Shown one piece after another: positions 35,691 to 46,138 of a stretch of DNA of 64,000 bases. The DNA is from Gammaproteobacteria bacterium. GTDB taxonomy: Bacteria > Pseudomonadota > Gammaproteobacteria > Pseudomonadales > Azotimanducaceae. The translations under genes were made by a program, and so were the position numbers. The stretch lies in assembly GCA_026709225.1 (NCBI GenBank), contig JAPOTJ010000085.1, positions 1 to 64,000 on the forward strand. Reading direction: 5' to 3'. The notes under the pieces were generated by a model, which was not told the DNA's origin, ran no database searches, and saw nothing but the letters and a program-made list of their open reading frames with translations. Numbering within the stretch: position 1 is the first letter of the stretch; each line of letters begins with the position of its first letter.

Positions 35691-36821
35691 CTACCGCGTC
35701 ATTTCCAGATACCCATCCCCGAGGTATTCGCCGTTCAGGTCGCTCACTCGCACTAATCCCTCCCAGTAGCGCACTGACGTGCGCATCAGTTGGTCATCGA
35801 CCGCCGCTTCAACGAAATAGGCACCAGTTCCATCGAGTTCGACCTGCCATGCGACGACGTAGGTGTCGCCGTCAAACCGGACCTCCCGTCGCGGCAACAT
35901 GCTGAACTCATGACTCGTGAACTTTCTCGTGTTTCCCGCTGCATCGCGGTGCACTGCGTAATTGAACGCGTCGCGCTCCCCTGATTCACGGACGAGCTGG
36001 TAGAGCATGATCTCACTGCCATCCTCCAGCATGAGCGCCATCCAGTCCCAGCCGACCAAGCCTTGCGGCAGCGGCTGAGTGCTCCACTCGCGGTCGAGCC
36101 ACGCCCATCCGACCACCGGCACTTGCCTGCCATCCCAGTCCAAGCTGCCTTGCACCGACATGCGCGGAATCGAATAGTAGTGGGAAGCGGCCTGCTCGGA
36201 CTTGGCCGAATAGCCTTCATCGCCCTGCAAAATAACGGCTTCCGCGGACTCCAAGCGCAAGTCCACGCCCGCGCCCCCGCCTTTCGCGGTGAGCAGAAGC
36301 GGCGAGAACGTGTCGCCGACGCTCCGCACCGAAGCGCCGGGCAAGCGCAGGCTGAATGGGTCGCCTTGCGCGTGCGCGAGCCCCGGCACTTTCCGTGACA
36401 ACGCCTCATGGAACCTGTGTGCGCCAGCCGCCACATTAGTGACGGCAAAATGGCTCATGTACACCTGCGTCGCGCGCCAGCCCTCCGGGTCCGGACGCGG
36501 GCTGAGCGCTCGGCGAAAGAATACGAGCTGCGCGCCAAACTCGGCCGGGCGACCGAGCGGCGGGGCCTGTCCCTGATCACGCCACAGGGCAAACGTCCAA
36601 TACCACCATTCTTGCCGAAAGGCGGGATGTGGACCGTGATCTCTCGGCAATTTAATCGTCGAATCTGGCGAGACCTGGGCGAACGGCTCGCTGTCGGTCG
36701 CGGGCTCGGACTCGGTGAGCACTGCGCCCGCGCGTGCGCCGCCGAACTGCTCCGAGCTTGGCGCTTCGGCGCAGCCGGCGAGCAGCAGCAGGCTAAATAC
36801 GCTCGTCAGTCGTCGCCACAT
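35691..36821 (-). CDS. AttH/CrtC-like lipocalin-domain lipoprotein
   Basis: A 376-residue lipoprotein. The N-terminus MWRRLTSVFSLLLLAGCAEA has a lipobox LAGC with the lipidated cysteine at 17. The body has the DUF/AttH hallmark HPAFRQEWWYWTFALW (about residues 65-80) and WAWLDREWSTQPLPQGLVGW (about 220-240), as in carotenoid 1,2-hydratase-like and AttH proteins. Members sit beside FtsX-type permeases and bind hydrophobic ligands. The gene overlaps the permease stop by 29 bp. The role is probably periplasmic lipid handling or a pump component. Confidence 0.88.
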   Translation of the reverse strand: MWRRLTSVFSLLLLAGCAEAPSSEQFGGARAGAVLTESEPATDSEPFAQVSPDSTIKLPRDHGPHPAFRQEWWYWTFALWRDQGQAPPLGRPAEFGAQLVFFRRALSPRPDPEGWRATQVYMSHFAVTNVAAGAHRFHEALSRKVPGLAHAQGDPFSLRLPGASVRSVGDTFSPLLLTAKGGGAGVDLRLESAEAVILQGDEGYSAKSEQAASHYYSIPRMSVQGSLDWDGRQVPVVGWAWLDREWSTQPLPQGLVGWDWMALMLEDGSEIMLYQLVRESGERDAFNYAVHRDAAGNTRKFTSHEFSMLPRREVRFDGDTYVVAWQVELDGTGAYFVEAAVDDQLMRTSVRYWEGLVRVSDLNGEYLGDGYLEMTR

Positions 36822-39174
36822 GCGAGGCCTCCCGAGTCATCCGCCATGGAACAAGCGCTGCCGTCACCACCACGAGCAGGCCAATGCTTGAGAACAGAGC
36901 CATCAACCAGCCGTCCATGTGCGGGCGAATCGAGAATCCGAACGCCAGCGGCGTCACGCGCTGGCAGAGCGTCCAATTCATGATCAAGGCAAGCACGAGC
37001 GAACACGGCAGCACCAGCGCGGCAAGGAGCGCTGATTGGCCTGTCAAGAGGGCAAGCAATCGTCTTCGAGACATGCCGACCGCGCGCAATAGGCGCAGCT
37101 CCCGCAGGCGCGTCAAATGCAGCTGGTTGAACCCGCTGAACACCCCGAAGATGGCCACGAGCAGCGCGACCATGCTGAGCGCGTCGCTGACCCAGAAGGT
37201 GTCTTCCAAGGCGTGCATGGCGCGCTCGCGCAGTTCGGCGGTGGCTTCGGCTTGCAGGCCGAATTCGGTTTGGATGCGAGAACGCACCGCGGTTTCCGAA
37301 CCGGGTTCGACATGGATTCGCACCGCATCGATGCGCGTGCCCTCGAAATACCTGTCCGCGACCGCCCTCGACATGACGAGTCTCGGGCCGGCGGCGCCGA
37401 AGTCGTTGAACACGTGCGCAACCGGCAAAAGGGCCTGTCCCTTGTCGCCTGTCACGCGCACCGTGCCCGCCTCGCGCGGGCTCACGAGTTGACTGTTGAT
37501 CAAGACGGCATCAAGCGGCGTGTCGATCGGCGCGCCGTAGCGCGCAAGCTCCTGAGCGGTGTAGTCAATCAATCGCACTTCGGTGCCGAGCGTCCCGACA
37601 CGCGCTGTCGCAGTGTGCGAGACGCGCGTCGAGCGCACGCCGGACAGCGCCTCGACGGCATCGACGAGGATCTGCGACAGCGCTCCGGCGTCCGCATCCA
37701 ACGACAGCTCGCCGTCGAGTCGCATCTCGAGGAACTCGTCAAAGTCCAGCTTCAGACTTGCCACCATCAACTGCATGGAAAGCGCTACGCTAAGCGCCAG
37801 AATGAAGGCGCTGACGACAGGAAACAGGCGCAACCCTAGCGCGGCGGCGCCGCGGACGATCTGCCTGGTGATGAGACGAATCCGAAGACCGGCGAACCCA
37901 TGCCGCGAAATCCAGTTCAATTGCATCCAAGCGACCTGCGCGAACAGTGCAAACACGGCGCCGAGCAAGAGAAACGCACCGGCAAGTCCCAAAAATAGAC
38001 TGATGAGGAGTGCGCCGAGCGCAAGACAAGCGAATCCCGCCTGCAGAAGTGGGCGGAGACGTTTCGCTTGCGTTCGCGGCTGCGCGAGCGAGGTTCCCAG
38101 AACGCTGACGCCGATCCCGACCAGCGCCGCCTTGATCACAAGCCAGCCGTCGAAAAGCGACCTGTCCAGACTGCCCATGCCACCGAACTCAATGACGAAC
38201 GTCGCCAGCCCGAAGCCGAGCGGCAGCCCGACGAGACACGCGAGGACGCCGAGCGCCCCCGCCTCGCGATGCACGTAGCCGGAAATATCGCGTGTCGCAA
38301 CGCCCAAGCCTCGCAGTCGATGCAGGGTCGGCGCCCGGCGCAAGGCCATTCCAGCAGCGCTTTGATAGGCGATGAACGCGGCCACCAACAGGCAAAGGAC
38401 AGACAATACGCCGAGATTGAACATGATTGACTTGGCGAAACGGCGGACGGGCAGCTCTTCGTCGGGCGTTGAAATGACGTAGCCCGCGCCGAGCAGATGC
38501 TGGTCAATTGAACTCCGATAGGCCGCGCCCAGTCCAACGAATACCTGATCGAGCAGGTCGAGAAGACCTCGGCGCTCAGGGACAGGCACCAGCGCCAGCG
38601 CGGAGATTTCGTCTTGACCGAGCAATTCGGACGCGGTGGCGATATCCGCGATCAGCAAACGCTCATCCGAGCCGCTGTGGGTGCCTATGACCGAGAGGCC
38701 TTGCGCTTCGATGTCGGCTCGCGTGTTGTCCGCAAGTCCTTCGGGCGCAAGCACCGACTTCTCGGTCATCAGCCGCGTCCAATCAGCCTCGGCGGCGACG
38801 CCGACATTCGCGCGCATCCTGATCGTCGCTACCCAATCGATGCCAAAGATGCGGAAGTTGCGGAAATTCTCACCCGCCCGCCCTTCAATCAAGGGAACAA
38901 GAGAATCAACGCCCGGCAGCTGCCCTTCGGCCAGTCGATTTTGCAGACCGGCATAGTCGGCAAGCGCGATGTTCGCGCCGTCTTCCCGGCGCGCAATCGT
39001 GCCGAGCAATTCAAAAGGCTGGAGGGCTTCGAGGTTTTGGTCGACGCGCGCGTTCAACAGGTGCACGGCCGTGACCGACGCGACTGCGACCGATACGCCG
39101 AACAGCGCCGCCGCGAGCGACCACTTGCCTCGCACCAGTTCGCGTAGTAGTGCTTGGCGCAGCAGCACCTTCAC
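36793..39174 (-). CDS. FtsX-type ABC transporter permease
   Basis: A 793-residue permease with an N-terminal membrane segment (WSLAAALFGVSVAVASVTAVHLL), a long periplasmic domain, and two groups of membrane helices around residues 250-430 and 690-785 (MacB/FtsX-like core plus extra helices). Such long permeases work with a LolD-like ATPase and an AttH-type lipoprotein to move lipoproteins or hydrophobic molecules. The lipoprotein gene is downstream, and a TetR gene overlaps upstream by 4 bp, but no ATPase gene is next to it. Either the ATPase is elsewhere or it was lost at the repeat junction. Confidence 0.9.
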   Translation of the reverse strand: MKVLLRQALLRELVRGKWSLAAALFGVSVAVASVTAVHLLNARVDQNLEALQPFELLGTIARREDGANIALADYAGLQNRLAEGQLPGVDSLVPLIEGRAGENFRNFRIFGIDWVATIRMRANVGVAAEADWTRLMTEKSVLAPEGLADNTRADIEAQGLSVIGTHSGSDERLLIADIATASELLGQDEISALALVPVPERRGLLDLLDQVFVGLGAAYRSSIDQHLLGAGYVISTPDEELPVRRFAKSIMFNLGVLSVLCLLVAAFIAYQSAAGMALRRAPTLHRLRGLGVATRDISGYVHREAGALGVLACLVGLPLGFGLATFVIEFGGMGSLDRSLFDGWLVIKAALVGIGVSVLGTSLAQPRTQAKRLRPLLQAGFACLALGALLISLFLGLAGAFLLLGAVFALFAQVAWMQLNWISRHGFAGLRIRLITRQIVRGAAALGLRLFPVVSAFILALSVALSMQLMVASLKLDFDEFLEMRLDGELSLDADAGALSQILVDAVEALSGVRSTRVSHTATARVGTLGTEVRLIDYTAQELARYGAPIDTPLDAVLINSQLVSPREAGTVRVTGDKGQALLPVAHVFNDFGAAGPRLVMSRAVADRYFEGTRIDAVRIHVEPGSETAVRSRIQTEFGLQAEATAELRERAMHALEDTFWVSDALSMVALLVAIFGVFSGFNQLHLTRLRELRLLRAVGMSRRRLLALLTGQSALLAALVLPCSLVLALIMNWTLCQRVTPLAFGFSIRPHMDGWLMALFSSIGLLVVVTAALVPWRMTREASHVATTDERI

Positions 39175-39848
39175 TGCGAGACATCTCGCCCTGTTGCTGT
39201 TGCATCCAAGTAGCGAAACGCGATGTCGGCGAGGCTCGACTTGACCCGCGCGACGCCGCGCGCGTCATGTCCGGGCAGCAGCAGCGCATCTTCGGGAAAG
39301 ACCAGCTCGATGAGCGCTGTGCTGTACACGACGCGGTAGAAGCGTAGCGGGTCGCACTTGCGGAACTCGCCGAGGCGGGCGCCTTCGTTCAACACCCTGC
39401 GCAGCCGCCTGTGCATTGATGAGAGCGGCCCGTGCGAAAAGTTGTCTTTGAAGGGGCCGCCAGCCGCGAGCTTGACATACTCCATGCCGCCTTCAGGCGT
39501 CGCAAAGTCAATGAGCGCCAGTCGCACATACGCCGGATGCGCAATATTGAAATCGACAAAAGCGTCTAGCGCTTGCGCGATACGCGCGCGAATCGGAAGC
39601 GCGGCGTCGAACTGAAACTGCTCGGACAGAAGCCCGATGAACCGACGACTCACCGCAATCAGCACGTCGTCGCGGTTGCGAAAGTGCTTGTAGATGGCGG
39701 GCACGCGAATACCGAGCGGGCCCGCGATGTCCTGCAGGCGAAAGCCGAACACGCCCTGCGAGGCGATGAGCGCCTCGGCTATGTCGAGTATGCGGTCGCT
39801 TGTGTGTTTCTTGTCGGTCGCCTTGCGCGAGGAAGCGGCGCTGACCAC
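39171..39848 (-). CDS. TetR family transcriptional regulator
   Basis: A 225-residue regulator with an N-terminal TetR DNA-binding region: DRILDIAEALIASQGVFGF, then RLQDIAGPLGIRVPAIYKHF and RNRDDVLIAV. The start is a GTG at 39848. Its stop overlaps the permease start (ATGA), so it heads the operon TetR-FtsX-AttH, probably controlling it by binding to DNA just upstream at 39850-39950. The ligand is unknown. An ATPase gene would be expected in this position in comparable operons. Confidence 0.9.
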   Translation of the reverse strand: MVSAASSRKATDKKHTSDRILDIAEALIASQGVFGFRLQDIAGPLGIRVPAIYKHFRNRDDVLIAVSRRFIGLLSEQFQFDAALPIRARIAQALDAFVDFNIAHPAYVRLALIDFATPEGGMEYVKLAAGGPFKDNFSHGPLSSMHRRLRRVLNEGARLGEFRKCDPLRFYRVVYSTALIELVFPEDALLLPGHDARGVARVKSSLADIAFRYLDATATGRDVSQ

Positions 39849-40082
39849 GGTTGATTCTCTGCGTTTGAGTCCACGCGAGACACTACTACATGTGGACGGG
39901 GCGCACAGCGGCTTTGGCGCAAGCGGAGTTGCAGCGGCACTGCGAGATTACTCGCCAAGCGGAGATCAGCGGGTTGTAGCGTGGATGTTCGGTCTCGTTG
40001 TGCAATTTCCGGACAGGTTGCTAAGGTGTGCTGCAAGCTTAAGAGGGAGACACAGGAATGGGTCAATAAAGGAGAGGCTTCC

Positions 40083-40115
40083 GTGCCGAAGAGCACTGGT
40101 CGCCGCTGTACTTGT
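40083..40115 (+). pseudogene. 5' end of a gene truncated at the repeat
   Basis: GTG at 40083 preceded by GGAGAGG at ideal spacing starts a frame reading VPKSTGRRCTC that ends exactly where the 224-bp repeat begins. Past this point the frame continues in repeat DNA without family resemblance. This looks like a gene cut by the event that placed the repeat here. Only 11 codons remain, so its identity is unknown. Confidence 0.45.
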
Positions 40116-40339
40116 CCTCGCGCGCGGCGTGACCGTGCTGCAGCGCAGGGGCGACGTGATCGAAACCTTCGCGGCCTGAGGCCGGGAGCCGCCGCTTGAG
40201 CGGCATCGGGATGTGCGCATTCGTAAAGATCGACAACATCCTCCAGTGATCCCTGACACGCTCCCCTCAGCATCACTTCGCCTTGGATTCCGGTGAAATC
40301 ACCGTCTCACCAAGCGTTGCACTTGACGGTTGAATGTAT
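40116..40339. repeat. 224-bp perfect direct repeat, copy 2
   Basis: Identical to 34562-34785 as far as I can see. It carries the last 20 codons and stop of the gene at 34092-34625 (here 40117-40179) without the rest of the gene, plus the 53-bp element. It lies between a truncated gene start and the restriction-modification pair. Together the copies bracket 5.3 kb. Confidence 0.95.
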
Positions 40340-40392
40340 AAAAGCATTCGTTTCCCATGTCGTGGGTATGCTTCCGACTCCGAAACGCGCCG

Positions 40393-41871
40393 CTACGCGG
40401 GCGCAGAAGTGCGACTGACCGACCACAACGAACTTTGCTTGCTCGCCCAGTTCGAGCCACATTCCAACGCCAGCAAGTCCAGATCCAGCATCGAGAGCAA
40501 TCCGACGGTAATCGGACGCTTCGCGTCCCAAAATACAAACGCATCAAAAAACGCACTTGCTTGGTCCGAATTGAGAAGAGACGCCAATTTCTTTGCTTCA
40601 GATTCTGTGTCGCACGGTAGGAAATAGCATGTGTCGTCCAGCACCACTGGCTTCCCTCCTCTCGGAGCAACAGGGAAGAACCTGAGTTGCTTGTGGAATC
40701 CTGAGATCGCGACTTTCCACGGTGCAAAGCTGTAGTCACCCACTCCAAAGATCGAAAATCTCGGTCTATTCTTATAGATGGAGCTCGCTCGTGAATCAAG
40801 CAATTCGGAGTGGGACTGGAGATATCGCCATGTCAGCGGCGCCTTCGCGGCAACCGGAGAGGTGTCCTCTCCTATGGACCTTTGTGGAACGAGCATGAAC
40901 CGAGCAGGAGAAGCACGCTTGATTAACTCAGAGCCCTTGAGCATCGGGTAGAGGTAGTCATCCTCTAGCTGCACTGCCTCCCCAAGACCATTCACGTAGA
41001 CATCCTCTCCGTCCGCAGGTCGAATCTCCATGATTCGGGAGCAGTCGTGCTTTATTCCCGACCGCCATTTGATCGGCGATGTTCCGAGAAGATGACCGTG
41101 TGATAGATGCGCGTCTAAATCAGCAATCAGCCTATTGCCTCGCAAAGCAATCTTAGAACTGGGATCTGACGCACCCAAGCTCTCAAATACGGCACACTCT
41201 GTTGAATGTGCTCCCGGCTCCAATTGGCATACAAGAAGACATGCGTCTACAGCGGCACCAAACTCCGCCATTGCATCGATTCCGAATGTGGTCGATTGCT
41301 GAATTTGCATCTTTGTCTTCCATGCGTGATGGAGGACTTTGCGAGCAACGGCTGTTTTGCACAGCATTGCCAGCACCGCCGAACGGCCGGAAACTTGCTC
41401 CAGTAGCTGAATTAACATCCACTCGGAAATATCGAAGTTACTTTTTCCGGTGATCGCGTCGAATCCGTTCAAGCCTTGAAAATTCGACTTGACTGGCAAA
41501 TTCGTTCCACCAACTACGCTTACACCCGAATTGGTCACCCAAGGCGGGTTGCCAAGTATGAGTATCGGATCACTTAAGGATCGGATGATCTCCTGCCAGT
41601 CGGCTTGGAAGAAATCCTTATGAAAAACTTCGGACTTTCTTGCAGCTTCTCGTGCAGTCTGAACATAGTCCGGGTTGATATCGTACCCTCGGAACAGGTC
41701 GCAGTCTTGGAACGTATCTTCCGAAGCTGCAAGAAAAGAACCAACGCCGCAAGTTGGCTCCATGACAGAAGATGGAGATAGCCCGAGACGTTTCAGTAGC
41801 GCGCACGCCTCGAGCGCAAGTCCCGGAGGCGTCTGAAAGTCGCCGTACTCAACCCTTTGCTTCGTTGTCAT
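40393..41871 (-). CDS. DNA adenine-N6 methyltransferase of a restriction-modification pair
   Basis: A 492-residue methyltransferase. It has the SAM-binding region VMEPTCGVGSFLAASEDT (about residue 37-54), FRGYDINPDY, and the catalytic motif NPPWV in ILGNPPWVTNS (about 105-115). The sequence MTTKQRVEYGDFQTP at the start is common in N6-adenine methylases that recognise DNA with a separate target domain in the C-terminal half. It lies 10 bp downstream of the putative endonuclease. It protects the host DNA at the site cut by that enzyme. Recognition sequence cannot be predicted. Confidence 0.9.
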   Translation of the reverse strand: MTTKQRVEYGDFQTPPGLALEACALLKRLGLSPSSVMEPTCGVGSFLAASEDTFQDCDLFRGYDINPDYVQTAREAARKSEVFHKDFFQADWQEIIRSLSDPILILGNPPWVTNSGVSVVGGTNLPVKSNFQGLNGFDAITGKSNFDISEWMLIQLLEQVSGRSAVLAMLCKTAVARKVLHHAWKTKMQIQQSTTFGIDAMAEFGAAVDACLLVCQLEPGAHSTECAVFESLGASDPSSKIALRGNRLIADLDAHLSHGHLLGTSPIKWRSGIKHDCSRIMEIRPADGEDVYVNGLGEAVQLEDDYLYPMLKGSELIKRASPARFMLVPQRSIGEDTSPVAAKAPLTWRYLQSHSELLDSRASSIYKNRPRFSIFGVGDYSFAPWKVAISGFHKQLRFFPVAPRGGKPVVLDDTCYFLPCDTESEAKKLASLLNSDQASAFFDAFVFWDAKRPITVGLLSMLDLDLLALECGSNWASKQSSLWSVSRTSAPA

Positions 41872-41881
41872 TGAGACACTC

Positions 41882-42571
41882 TTAAGTGACCCCTATCACA
41901 CCGTCGACTTCGCCAGCGTAGCTAATTACTCGCGCGTACTGAAGTCGCCACTGCAAGGCATTGGAAATCGTCAGATAACCCTGCTTTGGAGGGCTGCCCA
42001 GAAGTTCACGGGCGAGCGTTCGAGCCTCATCTTCATCAATATGCAAATTACGATCAAGCATCAATGCCATCAAGTCATCTTCGTTGCCATCTCGCATGAT
42101 GATCTCCCTAATTCCGCGCGTCATCTGATAATCAGCGGTGCGCGACTCGTCTACAAACACTGTATTCAATATGCTCAGCCTTGCCGTGCGCTTCCGTCCG
42201 TCATCCGACTTCTGATACACGAACAAGAGCAGAGAATATCCAAGACCCAATACCTTTTGACGTGCTGACCTAAAGGGAGATGAGGACTGCGGCTGCTTGG
42301 TGCTGGTCACTTTCATATCAACGTTCAGACTTGGGAAGTCGATGCCTTTTGCGGAGCTACCTGTCTCAAAGATATAACGTTTCTTCAATACCCGCTGAAA
42401 CTTGTGTTCAAGATAGGTGCCCACCGCCTTTCCGTCGGTCACTCCGTAGAGCGTGGGTTCGTCGTGCATCGACTCAATCGCAGCAAAGCCTGCGGCCTCG
42501 GATAACAAAGTTTCCAACGTGAGCTGCGGCTTCTCACCACTCCCTGCCAGATCAGTTGTAGAGAGACTCAC
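41882..42571 (-). CDS. Type II restriction endonuclease
   Basis: A 229-residue protein with GKAVGTYLEHKFQRVL, then GSSAKGIDFPSLNVDMKVTS, a PD-(D/E)XK-type core where D...D-x-K carries the metal site. The block KQPQSSSPFRSARQKVLGLG is common in a family of putative type II endonucleases next to adenine methylases. The start is a GTG at 42571. Cutting specificity should equal that of the adjacent methyltransferase. Endonuclease order first, methylase second on the same transcript. No control (C) protein gene is seen. Confidence 0.75.
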   Translation of the reverse strand: MSLSTTDLAGSGEKPQLTLETLLSEAAGFAAIESMHDEPTLYGVTDGKAVGTYLEHKFQRVLKKRYIFETGSSAKGIDFPSLNVDMKVTSTKQPQSSSPFRSARQKVLGLGYSLLLFVYQKSDDGRKRTARLSILNTVFVDESRTADYQMTRGIREIIMRDGNEDDLMALMLDRNLHIDEDEARTLARELLGSPPKQGYLTISNALQWRLQYARVISYAGEVDGVIGVT

Positions 42572-42642
42572 GGCTTATTTCCGCTCATATATAACGCGCA
42601 TTTTCACACGAAACTATGGATCTCGCGCTTTCGAAGCGATAC

Positions 42643-42673
42643 AAAAAAGAAGCCCCGCGAATGCGGGGCTTCT
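42643..42673 (-). terminator. Rho-independent terminator of groESL
   Basis: On the minus strand, GAAGCCCCGC-ATTC-GCGGGGCTTC folds into a 10-bp stem followed directly by six T residues (AAAAAA on the plus strand at 42643-42648). It lies about 25 bp after the groEL stop at 42698. Confidence 0.9.
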
Positions 42674-42697
42674 CCGAGGGAAATGGAAGCAGTTCGC

Positions 42698-44341
<1,644 letters not shown>

Positions 44342-44385
44342 TCAGTTACTCCTAGATTAGTTGATTGTATTGGCTTGGATGGTGC

Positions 44386-44682
44386 TTAGTCTTCGAGGAC
44401 GCCGAAGATTTCGCTTTCGTTCATGATCAACAGCTCTTCGCCGTCAACCTTGACAGTGCTTCCGCCGTATTGGCCGAAGATAATCTTGTCGCCGACCTTG
44501 ACATCGGGCGCGCGGACGCTGCCATCGTCAAGTGCCTTGCCGGGGCCAACTGCGAGCACTTCGCCTTGCGAAGGCTTTTCAGCAGCGGAATCGGGGAGAA
44601 CGATGCCGCCCGCGGTTTTGGTCTCTTCTTCTAAGCGACGAACGACAACACGGTCGTGCAGGGGTCGAATTTTCATTGACAA
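44386..44682 (-). CDS. groS: Co-chaperonin GroES
   Basis: A 98-residue Gro[22 protein letters not shown], the mobile loop [14 protein letters not shown] (about residues 18-31) and [18 protein letters not shown]-type C-terminus are diagnostic. It forms the lid of the GroEL ring. The first gene of the groESL operon, with GGAGATG before the ATG and a CIRCE operator 62 bp upstream. Confidence 0.99.
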   Translation of the reverse strand: MSMKIRPLHDRVVVRRLEEETKTAGGIVLPDSAAEKPSQGEVLAVGPGKALDDGSVRAPDVKVGDKIIFGQYGGSTVKVDGEELLIMNESEIFGVLED

Positions 44683-44743
44683 TCATCTCCTTTGTCTGAC
44701 TGTGGCTTGAATTGATTGATTCCTCCCGGTTCTTTCGAGCCAA

Positions 44744-44770
44744 TTAGCACTCTCAGCGGGAGAGTGCTAA
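44744..44770. promoter_or_regulatory. CIRCE operator of groESL
   Basis: TTAGCACTC at 44744-44752, nine bases, then GAGTGCTAA at 44762-44770 match the CIRCE consensus perfectly. HrcA repressor binds it and releases it on heat stress. The hrcA gene is not in this window. Confidence 0.97.
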
Positions 44771-44844
44771 TCATACAGCAGCAAGGCACCGAAGTTGTCA
44801 AGTCACCGCATGAGGGAGTTGGATGCTGTTATGGGGATGGGCTT

Positions 44845-44878
44845 TCAGAATTCAAGAGCCTGCACGAAATCGACGCGC
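44845..44878. repeat. 34-bp imperfect repeat, left copy (candidate attachment site)
   Basis: TCAGAATTCAAGAGC, two differing bases, GCA-GAAATCGAC and GC match the sequence at 49323-49356 in 30 of 34 positions. On the minus strand the segment encodes ARRFRAGS and a stop, similar to the last residues ACRFHARS and stop of the permease at 49330, so it looks like a duplicated gene end. Confidence 0.6.
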
Positions 44879-45019
44879 TGACTGCTTCGTATACTACATT
44901 TAGATGTATCCTAGTGAATCTCGGAGCTCGATGTTTAACGCAACGTGAAAGTCGTCAAACATCCAGCTTCAAAGATAATGACTCAGGAGAAGCTCGGTAG
45001 CTATTGAGAGAACTGCCTC

Positions 45020-46138
45020 ATGGTCAACAAGAAACACCATACATTTGCATCCCCACTATCGTCCGCCGAGCCACCGGAACCAGACGGACTAGACGAGAGC
45101 GAGCCAATCGAGTTGGATGACTACCCATTAGACAGCTTAATGATTAGGACGGACAAGCGTTCAGCATTTGAGGTATGCCGTCGAATAGACAGTCGGGCGT
45201 ACATCCTCGATCCAGATTTTCAGCGCGATTTCATATGGGATGAGGGCAAGCAATGCAAGCTCATTGAATCTGCCATTATGCGCATTCCTCTTCCTGTCTT
45301 TTACTTGGCCGAGACAACAGAGGGCAAGAATGTGGTTGTCGACGGCTTACAACGTCTTTCCACTTTCCACCGATTCCTAAAAAACAAACTGCGACTAAAG
45401 GGTCTGGAGTACGCCAAAACCCTCAACGGAAAGCGCTTTGACGATCTGAGTCCGAAACTTCGCAACCGTATTGAAGACACAAGCCTAACCCTGTACCTGA
45501 TAGATAGCCAGGTGCCGGAGCAGGCCAAGCTGGACATTTTTGAGCGCGTCAATAGTGGTCAGCCATTGACAAAACAGCAGATGCGGAACTGTCTGTATCT
45601 TGGCGAAGCAACCCGATGGCTTGCGAACATGGCGAAGTCAGAGCAGTTTAAGTTGGCAACGAACGAGGGCCTGAACTGGAGAACAATGCGTGACAGAGAG
45701 TGCATCAACCGTTTCCTCGCTTTCCACGAGAACGGACTCAACGGATACACAGGCAATATGGACAACTTTCTGCGTGACGTGCTTGCAGAAAAACAAGCGG
45801 CGGATGATGCCTACTGGCAGGACATAACCCTTAAGTTCAAGCTCAGCATGGAGATCAGTAGGCGTATCTTTAGAGGCGATGCTTTTCGCAAACCGCGAGA
45901 CGAGAATGAACGCCGAAGTGTTATTAACGTAGCCCTGTTTGATGTCTTTTCGGTATTGTTCGCCAAGTATGGCGACCGTATTCAGCCGCAGTACGATGAA
46001 GCAATTCGACAGGGGTTAGCATCCCTTGTTGAACAAAACGACTACTTTGACGCTATTTCTTTGGCTACCAATGGCGTCCAGAAGGTTACGCTCCGATTCG
46101 AGCGCACTGAGCAGATGCTGAGAAATGTACTTCAATGA
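45020..46138 (+). CDS. DUF262 (GmrSD-type N-terminal) protein
   Basis: A 372-residue protein. The DUF262 domain shows PDFQRDFIWDEGKQCKLIES (about residues 73-93) and VVDGLQRLSTFHRF (about 107-120), the family's D-G-x-Q-R-L nucleotide/DNA-binding core. The rest is mostly helical without a known nuclease motif; the DUF1524 H-N-H domain of full GmrSD enzymes is missing. It overlaps the next gene by 4 bp (ATGA). Many DUF262 proteins act in phage defence, often with a partner. It may sense or process modified DNA, which is inference. Confidence 0.85.
   Translation: MVNKKHHTFASPLSSAEPPEPDGLDESEPIELDDYPLDSLMIRTDKRSAFEVCRRIDSRAYILDPDFQRDFIWDEGKQCKLIESAIMRIPLPVFYLAETTEGKNVVVDGLQRLSTFHRFLKNKLRLKGLEYAKTLNGKRFDDLSPKLRNRIEDTSLTLYLIDSQVPEQAKLDIFERVNSGQPLTKQQMRNCLYLGEATRWLANMAKSEQFKLATNEGLNWRTMRDRECINRFLAFHENGLNGYTGNMDNFLRDVLAEKQAADDAYWQDITLKFKLSMEISRRIFRGDAFRKPRDENERRSVINVALFDVFSVLFAKYGDRIQPQYDEAIRQGLASLVEQNDYFDAISLATNGVQKVTLRFERTEQMLRNVLQ

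Larger units (their letters stand above)
39849..40392. other. Intergenic region with repeat junction and gene remnants
   Basis: The left half (39849-40082) is the control region upstream of the TetR gene. It also holds a ribosome site GGAGAGG (40071-40077) and the start of a truncated reading frame. The second copy of the 224-bp repeat occupies 40116-40339. 53 bp then remain before the methyltransferase stop. No complete gene was found. Confidence 0.7.
44683..45019. other. groES promoter region and left edge of defence island
   Basis: This 337-bp space holds the groESL promoter with CIRCE, then, from 44845, the first 34-bp island repeat. To its right (44880-45019) is likely the promoter of the rightward DUF262 operon; a TATACT/ATTTAGATG tract near 44891-44908 is AT-rich. 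Readable frames across it are short and without resemblance. Confidence 0.55.

Noticed and set aside
44716-45000. A 94-codon frame across the groES promoter
   Set aside because: It would cover the CIRCE element and the 34-bp repeat, has no ribosome site and no resemblance to any family.
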